Source: Zymoseptoria tritici IPO323
Lineage: Eukaryota; Ascomycota; Dothideomycetes; Mycosphaerellales; Mycosphaerellaceae
Reading direction: 5' to 3'
NCBI RefSeq assembly: GCF_000219625.1
Contig: NC_018209.1
Span: forward strand, 248,001 to 312,000
Length of the DNA: 64,000 bases
Position numbers and translations under genes: made by a program. Below, piece by piece: positions 50,133 to 60,989 of the stretch (position 1 is the first letter of the stretch; each line of letters starts with the position of its first letter). The notes under the pieces were generated by a model. The model was not told where the DNA came from, did not search any database, and saw only the letters and a program-made list of their open reading frames with translations.

Positions 50133-50852
50133 CTAGTGGAGAAGCTCGTACTGCAGCTGACCGATCAAAAGCAGCACTGAAAACCCGCGAACACCCACCA
50201 GGATTGGAGCTGCGTGTCCCGTCAGTAGAGAGGGATGCCTCCACCAACCCGAGCCGTGGGAGTGCCAGAGTTTCCAGAATATGGCCAGCTCGTACATTGT
50301 GACCAGGAGATTCAACGTTTGCATTACACCGCAATAGACCAGATCCCAGAATCCGAAGCCCTTCCATGATTGGTGAGTCACTAGGAGGACGGGGAACATC
50401 AGCGAGGCAGTAAGGTTGCTGACCGACACACATACATAAATCTTCGTAAGTGTGGGCACCCTGTGCTCATCTCGAAGCCTGTACGAGTACACCACGCGTG
50501 AGCACAGTGGACAGTAGTTCTTCCCGAACGCGATCCATGAGTAGATGCACTCACGGCAGTAGACATGCCCGCACGAGAGGACAACAGGATCTTCGAAGCT
50601 GTCCTTGCAATGAATGCACTCTTCTGGCTTGAATATCCGGAAAGGCGATGGTAAGGTATCGAGGTATGCTCGGATCGATGGAAGTGCTGGGATCTCGGAT
50701 GACAGGCGGGACACTAATTCGTAGACGCCGAGAAATTGGAGGACGAAGAAGAAGGGGAGTTTCGGGAGAAACATGGCCGCCAGGGCGCCGATGATCGCAT
50801 GCGCCGTGCTAGAAGAGGCGAGTTGACCGAGTGTGGAGCGAGTGAAGGCCAT
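50133..50852 (-). CDS. Membrane RING-finger protein 2 of 4 (complete C3HC4)
   Basis: Single exon, 239 residues from ATG 50852 (MAFTRSTLGQLASSSTAHAI). A hairpin of hydrophobic segments (IIGALAAMFLPKLPFFFVLQ) precedes VYELVSRLS, shared by all four genes. The RING at about 78-120 is complete: CIHCKDSFEDPVVLSCGHVY, CRECIYSWIAFGKNYCPLCS. After it come two or three further membrane segments and the family WWRHP block (HGSGWWRHPSLLTG). It fits a membrane-anchored E3 ubiquitin ligase whose RING faces the cytosol (inferred). Of the four neighbours this is the only one with a textbook CPxC end, so it is the best candidate for the ancestral active copy. Confidence 0.78.
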   Translation of the reverse strand: MAFTRSTLGQLASSSTAHAIIGALAAMFLPKLPFFFVLQFLGVYELVSRLSSEIPALPSIRAYLDTLPSPFRIFKPEECIHCKDSFEDPVVLSCGHVYCRECIYSWIAFGKNYCPLCSRVVYSYRLRDEHRVPTLTKIYVCVSVSNLTASLMFPVLLVTHQSWKGFGFWDLVYCGVMQTLNLLVTMYELAIFWKLWHSHGSGWWRHPSLLTGHAAPILVGVRGFSVLLLIGQLQYELLH

Positions 50853-51448
50853 TGCGTGGGAAATATGGCGATGATGATGCTCATAAGCTGTTGGAAAGGC
50901 TATGAGTGTGATTCTCTGAATTGTGTTGTCTGAAGAAACCAACTAAACTGAAGGAAAGGACGGCCTAATAAGGCTTACCCATGTGCTTGCTAGCACGATT
51001 GCTGTCTTCTTTGACAGCTAAGACTTGCATGAGAAGAAGGTGTGAGAAGAGTCTGTGACCAGCATATTACTGTGCAATGTTGATGTACTGTTGAAGGTTG
51101 AGGTTGTCTCAGATGGAGAACTTCGTCGAATGGGATGATATTTGAGAGTGAAGTGCGCAAGCGAAGTTTAATGACGCATTTTGAAAGTGAAGTGAAGTGA
51201 AGGAGCAAAAAATTGGAAGGCACCAACCTAGCGTGCTCTGTCACGCATCTTACAAAATACTTTCTGCACCATTCCCGAAGCCATATCAAAGCCGCAAAGA
51301 TGGCAGCATTTGGGCGAAAAGCCATGCATTCTTCACGTTCCTCTGCCTCGGCCACCTCTCTCTCATCCATGCAGCGCAGTAACTGCACTATCCAGAATCG
51401 TGTCTGTCCTGCTCGAAGCGTGGTGTACCGAGTACATGGTGATTGCCT

Positions 51449-52330
51449 TCAGTGTGGGCGCATCAATGCCTGCGATGAAGCTGTGCAAGACTCCGCTTTG
51501 TAGGCTGAGGCTCTCATCTGCAGCATTTCCTTGAGTAGCCACAGCCCGACAGGTACCGCAGAGTACAGAATGAAGACGGCGTTGGGCATTCTCTTTGCAT
51601 GATCGAAACCTTTCCACCACCCAGGGCCTTTTAGCCACCGAAGTCGGCACAGTCTGACGAGCCATTCCGAGAATATTAGCACACCCCGCAGCATGAGAAC
51701 TCCGGCATACCAGACTGACAGTAGGATGATGCAGAGCTGCGGTTCTCCGCGTATATCGATTGTTCCGTGTAAGGTTGTCGACTGGTGGAAATTGGTTGAC
51801 GCAGTCCCGAATGCAACGAGGTGCGCAATCCGGAGAGTGCAGATCATGCAGAACACCACACTGTTGACCATATGACATATCTTGACTTTCAGCATGAGCG
51901 GCATCTTCCTCTTGACTGCCTTCTTTCCCTGCAAGCCTTTCTTGAACAGTACGCGGAAGTCCAGCGGACAGGTGTTGTTGCCTTGGTCGAACCATCGATC
52001 GATACAGGCACGGCAAAAGATGTGTCCACACGCGAGGATGACTGGATCTTGGCAACCGTCCTTGCAGATAGTGCAGTCATCTTGCACAAGGAGGCGGGCG
52101 GCGGAAGGTAGGGCGTTAATGAACGAGTCTCGCGTTGGCAGCGTTGGCGTTGTTTGCCGCGCTGTGGTCGACGTGCGCGATACCAGCTCCCACACCGCAA
52201 TGGTCTGGAAGAGGAACAAAGAAGCGATCACAGGCAGGTAATTGGCTGCCAGTATTGCTAGGAGCATGTGCGCAGTGGTGGATGTGATGATCTGGTAGAA
52301 GTTGTGGAAGCCGCAATGGATAGAGGCCAT
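51449..52330 (-). CDS. Membrane RING-finger protein 3 of 4 (final ligand Asp)
   Basis: Single exon, 293 residues from ATG 52330 (MASIHCGFHNFYQIITSTTAHM); the frame stays open a further 99 codons upstream, but the paralogues begin here. After a hydrophobic stretch and AVWELVSRTSTTA comes CTICKDGCQDPVILACGHIF, CRACIDRWFDQGNNTCPLDF: seven normal RING ligands, with Asp in place of the last Cys (CPLD). Basic residues follow (LFKKGLQGKKAVKRKMP), then several membrane segments and GPGWWKGFDHAKR. Asp as the last zinc ligand is known in RBX1, so the domain may still fold. An endomembrane E3 ligase is likely by family. Confidence 0.75.
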   Translation of the reverse strand: MASIHCGFHNFYQIITSTTAHMLLAILAANYLPVIASLFLFQTIAVWELVSRTSTTARQTTPTLPTRDSFINALPSAARLLVQDDCTICKDGCQDPVILACGHIFCRACIDRWFDQGNNTCPLDFRVLFKKGLQGKKAVKRKMPLMLKVKICHMVNSVVFCMICTLRIAHLVAFGTASTNFHQSTTLHGTIDIRGEPQLCIILLSVWYAGVLMLRGVLIFSEWLVRLCRLRWLKGPGWWKGFDHAKRMPNAVFILYSAVPVGLWLLKEMLQMRASAYKAESCTASSQALMRPH

Positions 52331-52750
52331 GTCGCGCCGTGGTGCGCGCCGTGGTGGTTGCGCGGTGAATGCGTGGTGAATGATGTGTTCTGTAAGCGGT
52401 GCGACCAGTCGATGATGGATTTGAAGAACCACGAGCAAAGGGCCAGGTTGTGTCTGCGTGTGCTTTGCGCGAGTGGGGTCTGAGTGCGGGATGATAATGA
52501 AGTGAAGCGCCATAGTTTCGGTCGGGTCGAGTTTTGCGCTAGCACTGTTTGCTTGCTGCCAGCAGTTTCTTGCAACAAGGTTAGAATGAGAAGTTGATGC
52601 AAACTTCCGTCTTATCAGCCTCTGCACGTACAGGTGCGTTGAAAGCTCTTGCGCCGACTTTGTATGGCGTTCAGCGTCTTCCCGCTTGCATCTCTCGGTG
52701 TAACATGCTGAAAAGTGGCTTTTCCTCGCTCGCGCTGTGAAGACATATGC

Positions 52751-53563
52751 TCAGGCGTGCCAAAGAACTCCCGCTTGCACGAAAGACTCCAGTAGCCACA
52801 TTGCAAGCATGATGAGAAACCAGAGTATGTAGTAGAGAGCGGCTTGTGCCTCATCCACGTGAAGGTGTCTCCACCACCCTGGACCGATAGCTCGCATTTC
52901 GCGATGAATCTCGAATGCGAGGACAGTGAGTAGTAAGGAGAGGCACAGCGCAATAGCAAAACAGGAGCCAGGGACGAGCAGACCCAGCAGCGCACCGGTG
53001 GCGTTGCGCACTTTGAGTTGCCAACCGGTGTAAATCGCCAGGTTGCGCCAGACCTCCATCTTTGCCATGAATTCGTGGGCCAGGAAGCGAGCGAGGACAA
53101 ATGTCCACGACCATGCTACAGTTGAAGTGGCGAGCACGGCGCATCTTGCAGCTTTGTAGAAGGTGGAGACGCTTCCTTCCGAGACGCTACGCTTGAACAG
53201 CTGGCGGAAGTCAAGCGGGCAAGTGTTCCTCCCCGACTCAAACCAGGACTCGATGCATGCGCGGCAATAGACATGACCGCATGGCAGGATGACCGGCCCT
53301 TCGAAGTCGTCCCGGCAGATGGCGCAGATGTCGGGTACGGCGAGTCGAGCGGCGGAAGGTAGAGCGGTGATGATCACATCTCTGGTGGGCAGTGTTTGGT
53401 CTTCCGTTGACAGACGAGAGACAAGGTCCCAGATTCCGGCGATCTCGAGGACGAAGAGGAAAGTCAGCTTGGACAGGTAAACAGCTGCCAAAGATCCGTA
53501 AAGCACGAGGGCGACAGTGGAGGTGGCGACCTGGCCGAAGATCTGGGTGCTGGTAGAAGGCAT
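52751..53563 (-). CDS. Membrane RING-finger protein 4 of 4 (final ligand Asp)
   Basis: Single exon, 270 residues from ATG 53563 (MPSTSTQIFGQVATSTVALV). It has the same plan as its three neighbours: a hydrophobic pair, IWDLVSRLSTEDQTLPTRDV, a RING with CAICRDDFEGPVILPCGHVY and CRACIESWFESGRNTCPLDF, then LFKRSVSEGSV, further membrane segments, and GPGWWRHLHVDEA before the last helix. As in copy 3 the last zinc ligand is Asp. The spacing LPTRD..IxALPSAARL is shared with copy 3, so these two are sister copies. Role by family: membrane E3 ubiquitin ligase. Confidence 0.77.
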   Translation of the reverse strand: MPSTSTQIFGQVATSTVALVLYGSLAAVYLSKLTFLFVLEIAGIWDLVSRLSTEDQTLPTRDVIITALPSAARLAVPDICAICRDDFEGPVILPCGHVYCRACIESWFESGRNTCPLDFRQLFKRSVSEGSVSTFYKAARCAVLATSTVAWSWTFVLARFLAHEFMAKMEVWRNLAIYTGWQLKVRNATGALLGLLVPGSCFAIALCLSLLLTVLAFEIHREMRAIGPGWWRHLHVDEAQAALYYILWFLIMLAMWLLESFVQAGVLWHA

Positions 53564-54527
53564 GGTGCATATGGGTGGAGCTTGAGAGCACTTGGATTCC
53601 GAAAAATCTTCTTTAGCTGAAAGATGGAGTGCCGGTGGAGACAAAAGTAAATTTCCATTCACGTATTGACACAGCAATCCCGTCTGGATCAAGCGTCTCA
53701 CGCACCGTGCAGTCTCTCTAGTGAGTGACAGCAGCAAGGTGAGACGCACAACAAAGCTTTTGACTTGCGCTTCGCCGCTCACTCGCCCGCCAGTCCCGCT
53801 ATTGATCAAAAGTAGTAGGAAGCTTGTGAAGCATGCGATACTGGCCAGAGTAGTCGAGAATGACCTCGCGCCTTTCACTGATTCCAGCATCGGGGATGAT
53901 CTCGCAGCGTCTGTAGATCCCTCAGCCAGCGGTATGGTCGTCATTGGGCACAGATTTTGCCATGCCGGATGCTCTGGGTATGCTCTTGCTTATGGGTCAT
54001 GGTGCCCGAATGATCGAATCTAACACTGTTGTGATCGTCAAAGCACGCGGTTTCTATCTTACCTTTCCCTGCCCGTCGTACAGACCCTGCCTGCCACCGA
54101 GTGAGAGAGACATGTTGCCCGCTTAGCAACACCGAGCGAAACAGGCATGAAAGCCGCCTTAGTCTGATCGGCGCTTGTTCGAGCCAAGGGGGCATGGAAA
54201 AAGTTTGCAAAGTACATCGCAGGGGACGTTCAGCGATCTTCTTGGTGGCGGGAGGATTGTAGCAGATGGCGGCGATGCGCCAGAGGTTCAAGACTGGAGT
54301 ATAGGAAGAAAGAGGAGTGACAGACGACGAGAATGGTCGTCGTCGGCCATGATCAATAGTACGCAATGATGAATTCTGCCGCAGTATGCCCTCGCCACAA
54401 CGACGACTCACTTGGAAGCCTACATCCATCCACATTCATCGCAATAACCACGAGAGTCGCAGCGTCCACTCTCCGGATTCTTCTCGACCTTGCATACGTT
54501 ACGCTCATCTACACCAAGGTCGTAGCC
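53564..54527. other. Divergent promoter region between RING copy 4 and the PPPDE gene
   Basis: About 960 bp. Frames here are open (the RING frame extends to 53944 and the PPPDE frame starts at 54366), but neither adds a recognisable domain. Nothing else seen. Confidence 0.4.
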
Positions 54528-56261
54528 ATGGACGTTCAACTCTACGTCTACGATCTCACAAAAGGCCTGGCACGGCAGATGTCCCAGCAGTTTCTCGGAA
54601 TTCAGATCGATGCAGTTTACCATACGGCTGTTGTGATCGACGGGATCGAGTATTTCTACGGAGCCGGCGTTCAAACATGCTATGCAGGCTCAACCCACCA
54701 CGGTCGCCCGATGGAGATCATCCCAATGGGAAAGACGGAACTTCCGATCGAGACAATTTTGGACTATCTGGAAAGCCTAAAGGAGGTCTACACGGCGGAG
54801 AGCTACGATCTGTTTGCTCACAACTGCAACAACTTCTCGAACGATTTTGCTTTATTCCTTGTCGGAAAGGGCATTCCCAGCCACATCGTCAACCTACCGA
54901 AGCGCGTCCTCGACACACCATTCGGACAAATGTTGAAGCCTTCGTTAGAGGCGAGCATGCGCTCTGTTACCCAAGCCGAAGTCCCGGTTCAAAACCGTCC
55001 ACCGCCAGCAATAAATGGCGCGGCTACTTCTGGAATCCCTACATCAAGCCCAGCGATACCTACAACGCAGCATCGCTATGGCAAGGTCGTCAACCTTACC
55101 TCTCTCAGCACACTCGACAGCCACATGGCCACGGCATCCGATACTTGCACAACCATCTTCTTCACATCATCGACATGCGCACCATGCAAGCTCGCATACC
55201 CCATGTTCGACACTCTCGCCGGAGAACATCCTCAAGCTCTTTTCGTCAAGGTTGATATCAACGAAGCTCGGGATGTGGCCTCCAGATACCAAATTCGAGC
55301 AACACCAACATTCATGACCTTTTCAAAAGGAGCCAAACAAGATGAGTGGTCGGGAGCCGATCCAAACCTTTTGAAGTCCAACGTGGAACGACTCATACAG
55401 CACACATTCCCTCCACATCGTCATCTTACCCTCAGCCTGCCAACTCTCCAATACGGAAGCATGAAGCCTGCCACATTTGCCAAGGTTCCTCCTCTCGACA
55501 AGCTCATGGCAAAGCTGGGTGGTGCTTCAACCAAGAAGACATTCACTGAGCTACGCACATTCATCGACAAGCGCACCGCGAGTCCCAAAGATGCCCCGCT
55601 TCCAGATCTACCCAGCATATCAAAGTCTTTCAAGCCGGACCTTCTGGCATTACCTGTCGAGGCACGCTTCGCAGCAGTGGACCTGCTGAGGTGTGCCATG
55701 GTCGATTCAAGAGCTAGTGGATACCTCGCCGAGGAGAAAGACGCCAAAATTGTCTCCACGGTGATCGACCATGTCAACAAGCTGGATGGCTGTCCACATA
55801 ACCTACGACTTGTCACAATCCATCTGGCCTGCAACACGTTTTCCTCGCATCTCTATGTGAAGGAGCTGATGGCGAGCGACGACAATTCTCTATCGCAACT
55901 GATCGAGCTCATCACATCATCTCTGCTGGACGTGTCACATCCGACGACCCGTGTGGCAGCTGCTTGGCTGGCCTTCAATCTCGCCACCACAAACTACAGG
56001 ATTCGCCGCGAGGAAGAACAGGAGGCATTGGCAGAAAGCGAACAAGTCGAACTTGCGGCCTCTCTGCTGGAAGGTCTCGCCGAAGAAGAGAATCCAGATG
56101 CTGCAAAGGCATTGCTGCTTTCATTGGGCTACCTCGTGTACTGCTCGCCAGAGAAGGGGGAGCTTGCTGATTTGTGCTCTGTGATGGAGGCCAAGCAGAC
56201 TGTTGGTCGGGTGAAGTCGAATGAACCGCTAGCGAAGGAGGTAGCGAGTCTGTTCGCATAG
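54528..56261 (+). CDS. PPPDE peptidase-thioredoxin-PUL fusion protein
   Basis: Single exon, 577 residues from ATG 54528 (MDVQLYVYDLTKGLARQMSQ), the normal start of PPPDE proteins; in-frame codons upstream to 54366 lack a domain. Residues 1-150 are a DESI-type PPPDE cysteine peptidase with catalytic His in AVYHTAVVIDGIEYFYG (about 31) and Cys in AHNCNNFSNDFALFL (about 99). A linker is followed by a thioredoxin domain (about 195-300) with CAPC active site (TSSTCAPCKLAYP) and the cis-Pro segment IRATPTF. The C-terminal 230 residues are a PUL domain (armadillo-like), which in Ufd3/PLAA binds Cdc48/p97. This order is common in filamentous fungi. Probable role: deubiquitin/deSUMO-type cleavage tied to Cdc48 and redox state (inference). 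Confidence 0.9.
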   Translation: MDVQLYVYDLTKGLARQMSQQFLGIQIDAVYHTAVVIDGIEYFYGAGVQTCYAGSTHHGRPMEIIPMGKTELPIETILDYLESLKEVYTAESYDLFAHNCNNFSNDFALFLVGKGIPSHIVNLPKRVLDTPFGQMLKPSLEASMRSVTQAEVPVQNRPPPAINGAATSGIPTSSPAIPTTQHRYGKVVNLTSLSTLDSHMATASDTCTTIFFTSSTCAPCKLAYPMFDTLAGEHPQALFVKVDINEARDVASRYQIRATPTFMTFSKGAKQDEWSGADPNLLKSNVERLIQHTFPPHRHLTLSLPTLQYGSMKPATFAKVPPLDKLMAKLGGASTKKTFTELRTFIDKRTASPKDAPLPDLPSISKSFKPDLLALPVEARFAAVDLLRCAMVDSRASGYLAEEKDAKIVSTVIDHVNKLDGCPHNLRLVTIHLACNTFSSHLYVKELMASDDNSLSQLIELITSSLLDVSHPTTRVAAAWLAFNLATTNYRIRREEEQEALAESEQVELAASLLEGLAEEENPDAAKALLLSLGYLVYCSPEKGELADLCSVMEAKQTVGRVKSNEPLAKEVASLFA

Positions 56262-56521
56262 AGAGATAGAATGCCTCATCGAGCATACATCGAATCCGAA
56301 CCACTCTTTTGCACCGCCTCACACAACGCGCTTAGCGCCTCAATTTTGCCGCTGATATGTGGCGTTTATTTTAAAGTTTAGGGGTCTGCAACATTCAACG
56401 AAGGGATGAACATTGGGACTTTCTCTCGACGAACCGACTCTCCTGCATTTACACATCAAATCCTTCTCGTCCCTCTCGGTCGCTCCTTCAGACAGGCAAT
56501 GCTCCAAGCAGCCACCGTTTA

Positions 56522-58219
56522 ATGTCCTCCAAAAATCCCAACGCGCACCAACGGCCCAACATCTGGTCATACGTATCCTTCTCCTCCCAGACCCGCCGAC
56601 GATCCTCCTCTGCCCTGCCTCGACGCGAAGACCGACACGAAAAAGCCGACCGCCACGTCTCGTACGGGAAACAACCTGACTCCATGCAAGAAAAGGTCAA
56701 GGACGCCTTCATGAATCAAGGCACGCGAGCGCGGTACATCAAGACCGGCTGCTTGATATTCTTCGTGCTTGCGGCGCTCTATTACATCTTCCCGAGCGAT
56801 GCGAGTGTAGGCTCGTTCTCTACCGGCGATGTCGCGAGCGATCCGTCAGTCGGCACGGCGAAGTGCACGAAGAGCTACTCCAAGGACAAGCCGCTCATTC
56901 AATACGCGCTTATGATTGATGCTGGCAGCACGGGCAGCAGAATCCATGTCTACCGGTTCAACAACTGCGGACCCACGCCGGAGCTGGAGAATGAGGACTT
57001 CAAGATGACGGAGAAGAAGGAGGGAGGCTCAGGATTGAGCAGTTACAAGGGAGATGCGGAGGGTGCTGCGAAGAGCTTGGACGTGCTGATGGAGGTCGCG
57101 ATGAAGAACGTGCCAGACAAGCTGAAGGGCTGCACACCAGTCGCTGTTAAGGCGACCGCTGGGCTGCGGAAGCTGGGACCAGAGATGAGTGATGCAATCT
57201 TGAAGGCTGTCCGGACAAGACTGGAGACGGTATACCCTTTCCCTGTCGTCAGCGAGGCCAATGGCGGCGTTGAAGTCATGGACGGCAAAGATGAGGGCGT
57301 CTACGCGTGGATCACGACCAACTACCTTCTGGGCAAGATTGGTGGACCGGACAACACCCCCACCGCTGCAGTCTTCGATCTCGGCGGTGGCAGCACACAA
57401 ATCGTGTTCCAGCCTACATTCCCGGCACCACACGGCGGCATGCCCGAGCAACTTCAAGAGGGAGACCATAAGTACAAGCTGAGCTTCGGTGGACGCGACT
57501 TTACGCTTTACCAGCACTCATATCTGGGCTACGGATTGATGGAGGCGCGAGACCATCTCCATCGCGTGGTCGTGGAGGGCATGTACGAGAACTACGGCCC
57601 ATCGAAAGACTTTCTGAGCCAGCCGATCCGAAACCCTTGCTTTGGCATTGGCATGAGCAAGAACGTGAAAGTGCCATTGAGCGAGGGACACCCACTTGGC
57701 GCATCTGTCACCGTCAACATGACTGGCCCCGCAGTCAGCAGCCCAGCGCAGTGTCGTGCATTGGCCGAGAAGACGCTCCTGAAGGAGGCAGAGTGCAAGC
57801 TCGCCCCATGCGCTTTCAACGGTGTCCACCAGCCCAGTCTGGAGAAGACATTCGCAAAGGAGGACGTATACCTCTTCTCGTACTTCTACGATCGCGTCCA
57901 GCCTCTTGGCATGCCCGAATCATTCACTTTGCGTGAGCTCAAGGAGCTCACCGCTCGTGTGTGCCAGGGTGGAGATGCTTGGAAGGTGTTCGAGTCCGTT
58001 CCAGGAGCGTACGAGGAGCTGCAGGACAGACCGGAGACCTGCTTGGATTTGAACTTCATGTTGGCGTTGCTGCACACGGGGTATGAGATGCCGATTGACC
58101 GAGAGGTCAAGATTGCGAAGAAGATCAAGGGTAACGAATTGGGATGGTGTTTGGGTGCGAGTTTGCCTCTGTTGAGCCAGGAATCGGGATGGAAGTGTAA
58201 GGTACAGCAGGTCGCATAG
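56522..58219 (+). CDS. GDA1: Golgi guanosine diphosphatase (GDA1/CD39 nucleoside phosphatase)
   Basis: Single exon, 565 residues from ATG 56522. A basic cytosolic tail of about 75 residues precedes one signal-anchor helix (TGCLIFFVLAALYYIFPS). The lumenal GDA1_CD39 domain has the apyrase conserved regions: LMIDAGSTGSRIHVYRFN (about 130), VAVKATAGLRKLG, NGGVEVMDGKDEGVYAWIT and AVFDLGGGSTQIVF (about 285). It hydrolyses GDP to GMP in the Golgi lumen, so that GMP can be exchanged for GDP-mannose during mannosylation. Length matches fungal GDA1 (about 520-600), and no key motif is missing. It is 260 bp after the PPPDE gene on the same strand. Confidence 0.94.
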   Translation: MSSKNPNAHQRPNIWSYVSFSSQTRRRSSSALPRREDRHEKADRHVSYGKQPDSMQEKVKDAFMNQGTRARYIKTGCLIFFVLAALYYIFPSDASVGSFSTGDVASDPSVGTAKCTKSYSKDKPLIQYALMIDAGSTGSRIHVYRFNNCGPTPELENEDFKMTEKKEGGSGLSSYKGDAEGAAKSLDVLMEVAMKNVPDKLKGCTPVAVKATAGLRKLGPEMSDAILKAVRTRLETVYPFPVVSEANGGVEVMDGKDEGVYAWITTNYLLGKIGGPDNTPTAAVFDLGGGSTQIVFQPTFPAPHGGMPEQLQEGDHKYKLSFGGRDFTLYQHSYLGYGLMEARDHLHRVVVEGMYENYGPSKDFLSQPIRNPCFGIGMSKNVKVPLSEGHPLGASVTVNMTGPAVSSPAQCRALAEKTLLKEAECKLAPCAFNGVHQPSLEKTFAKEDVYLFSYFYDRVQPLGMPESFTLRELKELTARVCQGGDAWKVFESVPGAYEELQDRPETCLDLNFMLALLHTGYEMPIDREVKIAKKIKGNELGWCLGASLPLLSQESGWKCKVQQVA

Positions 58220-58659
58220 ATTACGAGCGTGATGATGTTAATTGGATGGCGTTATGAAGAGGCATGTGCATATAGCTTGATCTCCATATGACATCTGGCA
58301 GTATCATGCAAAGACCTGTGATTCTCGTATTCGTCTCATGTTCTCGGATAGCAGCCTGAGGCATCAGTGATCGTGTGGGACCCGCGTTAGCGCCATTCTG
58401 ATCGACCGGGCGGGCGCTCCTGCCCCAAACGTGAACCCTTGACAACACCTCCACCTTCAACTTCCACCTCCTTCCGAAACCACAACTTCCATTCTCCAGT
58501 CCATCTACGACCACATTTGCAGAGACAAACATATCACCGACTACATCATACGAATCGACATCTCCATCCTTGCTCTGTACACGAACAGAAAGCACGAGAC
58601 AGCCACCGACTTACTCCTGGTCTTACCTTCCAACAACACCACAAAACACATCTTCAGCC
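58220..58659. other. Intergenic; promoter and leader of MKT1
   Basis: About 440 bp, becoming very C/A-rich from 58430 to the ATG (caacacctccaccttcaact and similar), typical of a fungal 5' leader. No gene seen. Confidence 0.4.
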
Positions 58660-60989
58660 ATGAGTGCAGAGTCGCTAGCATTCAAAGAATGGGCGAGAGC
58701 GGAGGGTCTTGTGCTCTCGGGTGACGTGGCGGAATTCGATGGCGCCACGATCGGCTTCGATGCCGAAGATTACCTCAACTCACTACTCAATAATGTCTCA
58801 ACACGCGAGCCCCTCCTTCCCGCGCTCGGCGGTCTACCTTTCGCGCTCCAACAGCACGTGGATAGCGATCTCAGCAGCCTCGAAGATGCAGGCATCAAAG
58901 CGATTTTCATGTTCAATGGACTGGACATTGCATGCCACGACCGCAAAAGCATCATGAGGGAAAGTCAGAAAGCGACCAAGACTTTGAACGAGGCATGGAG
59001 CGTCTACGATCAGGGGCGAGGAGATGATGCCGTGGTGGCTTTCGGCCGAGCATGTAAGTCGGATTCTTTGTACTCACTTCACAAGCTTTACTGACGATCA
59101 CCAGGCACATACCGCACATCACACATCCTGCGGTACCTGTTCCATTACCTCCACAAAAAGGGCGTACACGTTCAAGTCGCTCCATACAATGCCGCAGCAC
59201 AACTGGTCTACCTGGATCAGGAAGGCTACATCTCTGCTTGCTATGGCTCGGCATCATGCTTAGTGTTCGGCGCGGACAAGGTCGTCACACATTTCGACTG
59301 GGATACCAAAAAGGCCTCCTGGATCGAGCTGAGTCAAGTTCTCAGCAAGCTCATGTTTAAGCAACACCAATTCGTTGACCTATGTCTCTTGTCTGGATCC
59401 AGCATTTTGGCGACGATGCCTGAAATCGACATCGATGCACCAATCCCAAAGATTGTAGCCGCGCGGACGGTCCTTAACAGAGCCAACCAAGACGGCCATC
59501 TTGCCTGCCTGCAGTCCAAGGACGAGGAGTACCTGGCTCTGTTCCGGAAAGCAAAATTTGCAGTCAAGCACATGGTGGTACTGCATGAGAATGGCGAGAT
59601 CAAACAGCTGGACTTTGAGAACGCGCCAAGCGATACTCACGAATTCATCAACACACGCCTGCCAGAGGAGCTGATGGCATACCACGCGCATGGTCTAATT
59701 GGGTCTCGCATCCTAAACTGGCGGACAAGACAGGAAATCCTCGAGACACCTCCTCTCGACGGAGGCACCTCAAAAGCGTACCAAGACCTCGTGCAGGACA
59801 AACTACGGCCACTGCGAGCTCGATCGCTCACTGTGCTGACCAACCGTCTGCACCGATACTTCCACAAGCAGGATGTCAATCTCGTCTGCTGGTTCAATGA
59901 GAGCAATAAGAAGGCTCTGGGAATTAAGGATCCATCGCAAGACACCATCACGAAGGATGCTGAGAGCTGGCATGTGAGGGACTCTTTGGCCAATCAGTCT
60001 GCCGAAGCCAAGTCGATCAAGCTCAACCAATCGCCCATCCAATACGCAATTGCAGTGCTCTCGGACGATGCACTGGCTAAGAAGACAGTCACGCCGCGCA
60101 AGGAGGGCGAGCACTCTGTCATCAGCAAGCCGTCCGAGCTTCTGTCCAACACGATGTGGCGCTTCCTGCAAGACCGAGGCTACATTAACTCGAACCACAC
60201 CCTCTCGGCATGGGGTAAAGCTCTCAAGGCGGCATTCGACCATACCAGCAGTGATAAGTATCTTGGAGCCACAAATCCTCCCAATGAAGCCGAGGAATCC
60301 ATCTTCGTCGCTTTCGAGCTCCTCCGCCTCGACCTGCTCAACGCCAAGCAATTTCCAATTCCGCCATACTCTGGAGCACCGTTGCGAGGGACTGAGGCTG
60401 ACAAGGCGCACACTCTCCTTATCAGCCGCATCGCCTGCCTCGGAACCTTCGAGCATGAGCAGATTGGCTACACAGGTCCTCTCTCGCGTAATCTCCTCGC
60501 CTTTCAACAGTTGGCCGCCGCCGTGCGGGACAGTCTCCGCGATCTTGCAGAAGTACATGCGTGCAACATGATGCTCAGTGGGAGCGCTGTACGTATAAGA
60601 GACACAGCTGATTACACCGACGTCGGCGGAAGACTACCTTTTGGCAAGGAGCCTGACATCGGTCTGGCTCTCGTGGTGAAGAGCCATCTTGACGAGCTTT
60701 CGAATACACCGGATCGGCGATCGGACATAAAGCGCTGGTTCAATCACGCTCACAACATCGATGCGGATCTGCAGAAGGCATGGAAGCTGTGGGATGCTGT
60801 GAGTACTGTACATGCTGATCGACCGTGACATCTACTAAACCCTCGCAGATCAACGCCGGCATTCAAGCGGCCGACAGCGCCATCGTCAACTCCGAGACAA
60901 AGAACCTCTTCCAAAACACCGACGCGTGGCTTCAGAAGAAGCGACAAGAAGCCGAATCCCCAATCCCGGTGCAGAACGGAGAATCCTAG
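58660..60989 (+). CDS. MKT1: Mkt1-like post-transcriptional regulator (XPG-fold)
   Basis: Three exons (58660-59053, 59105-60798, 60850-ish start at 60849 to 60989) give 742 residues; introns are 51 and 50 bp. The N-terminal XPG-like region has FNGLDIACHDRKS (about 80-100) and, after intron 1, RTSHILRYLFHYLHKKGVHV and VYLDQEGYISACYGSASCLV, the XPG-I segment; several acidic nuclease residues of true XPG/FEN1 enzymes are not conserved, as is known for Mkt1. The rest matches the MKT1 N and C domains (SIKLNQSPIQYAIAVLSDD; HTLLISRIACLGTFEHEQIG). Yeast Mkt1 binds Pbp1 and supports translation of selected mRNAs (HO, mitochondrial proteins). Start MSAESLAFKEWARAEG follows a C/A-rich leader. Confidence 0.92.
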
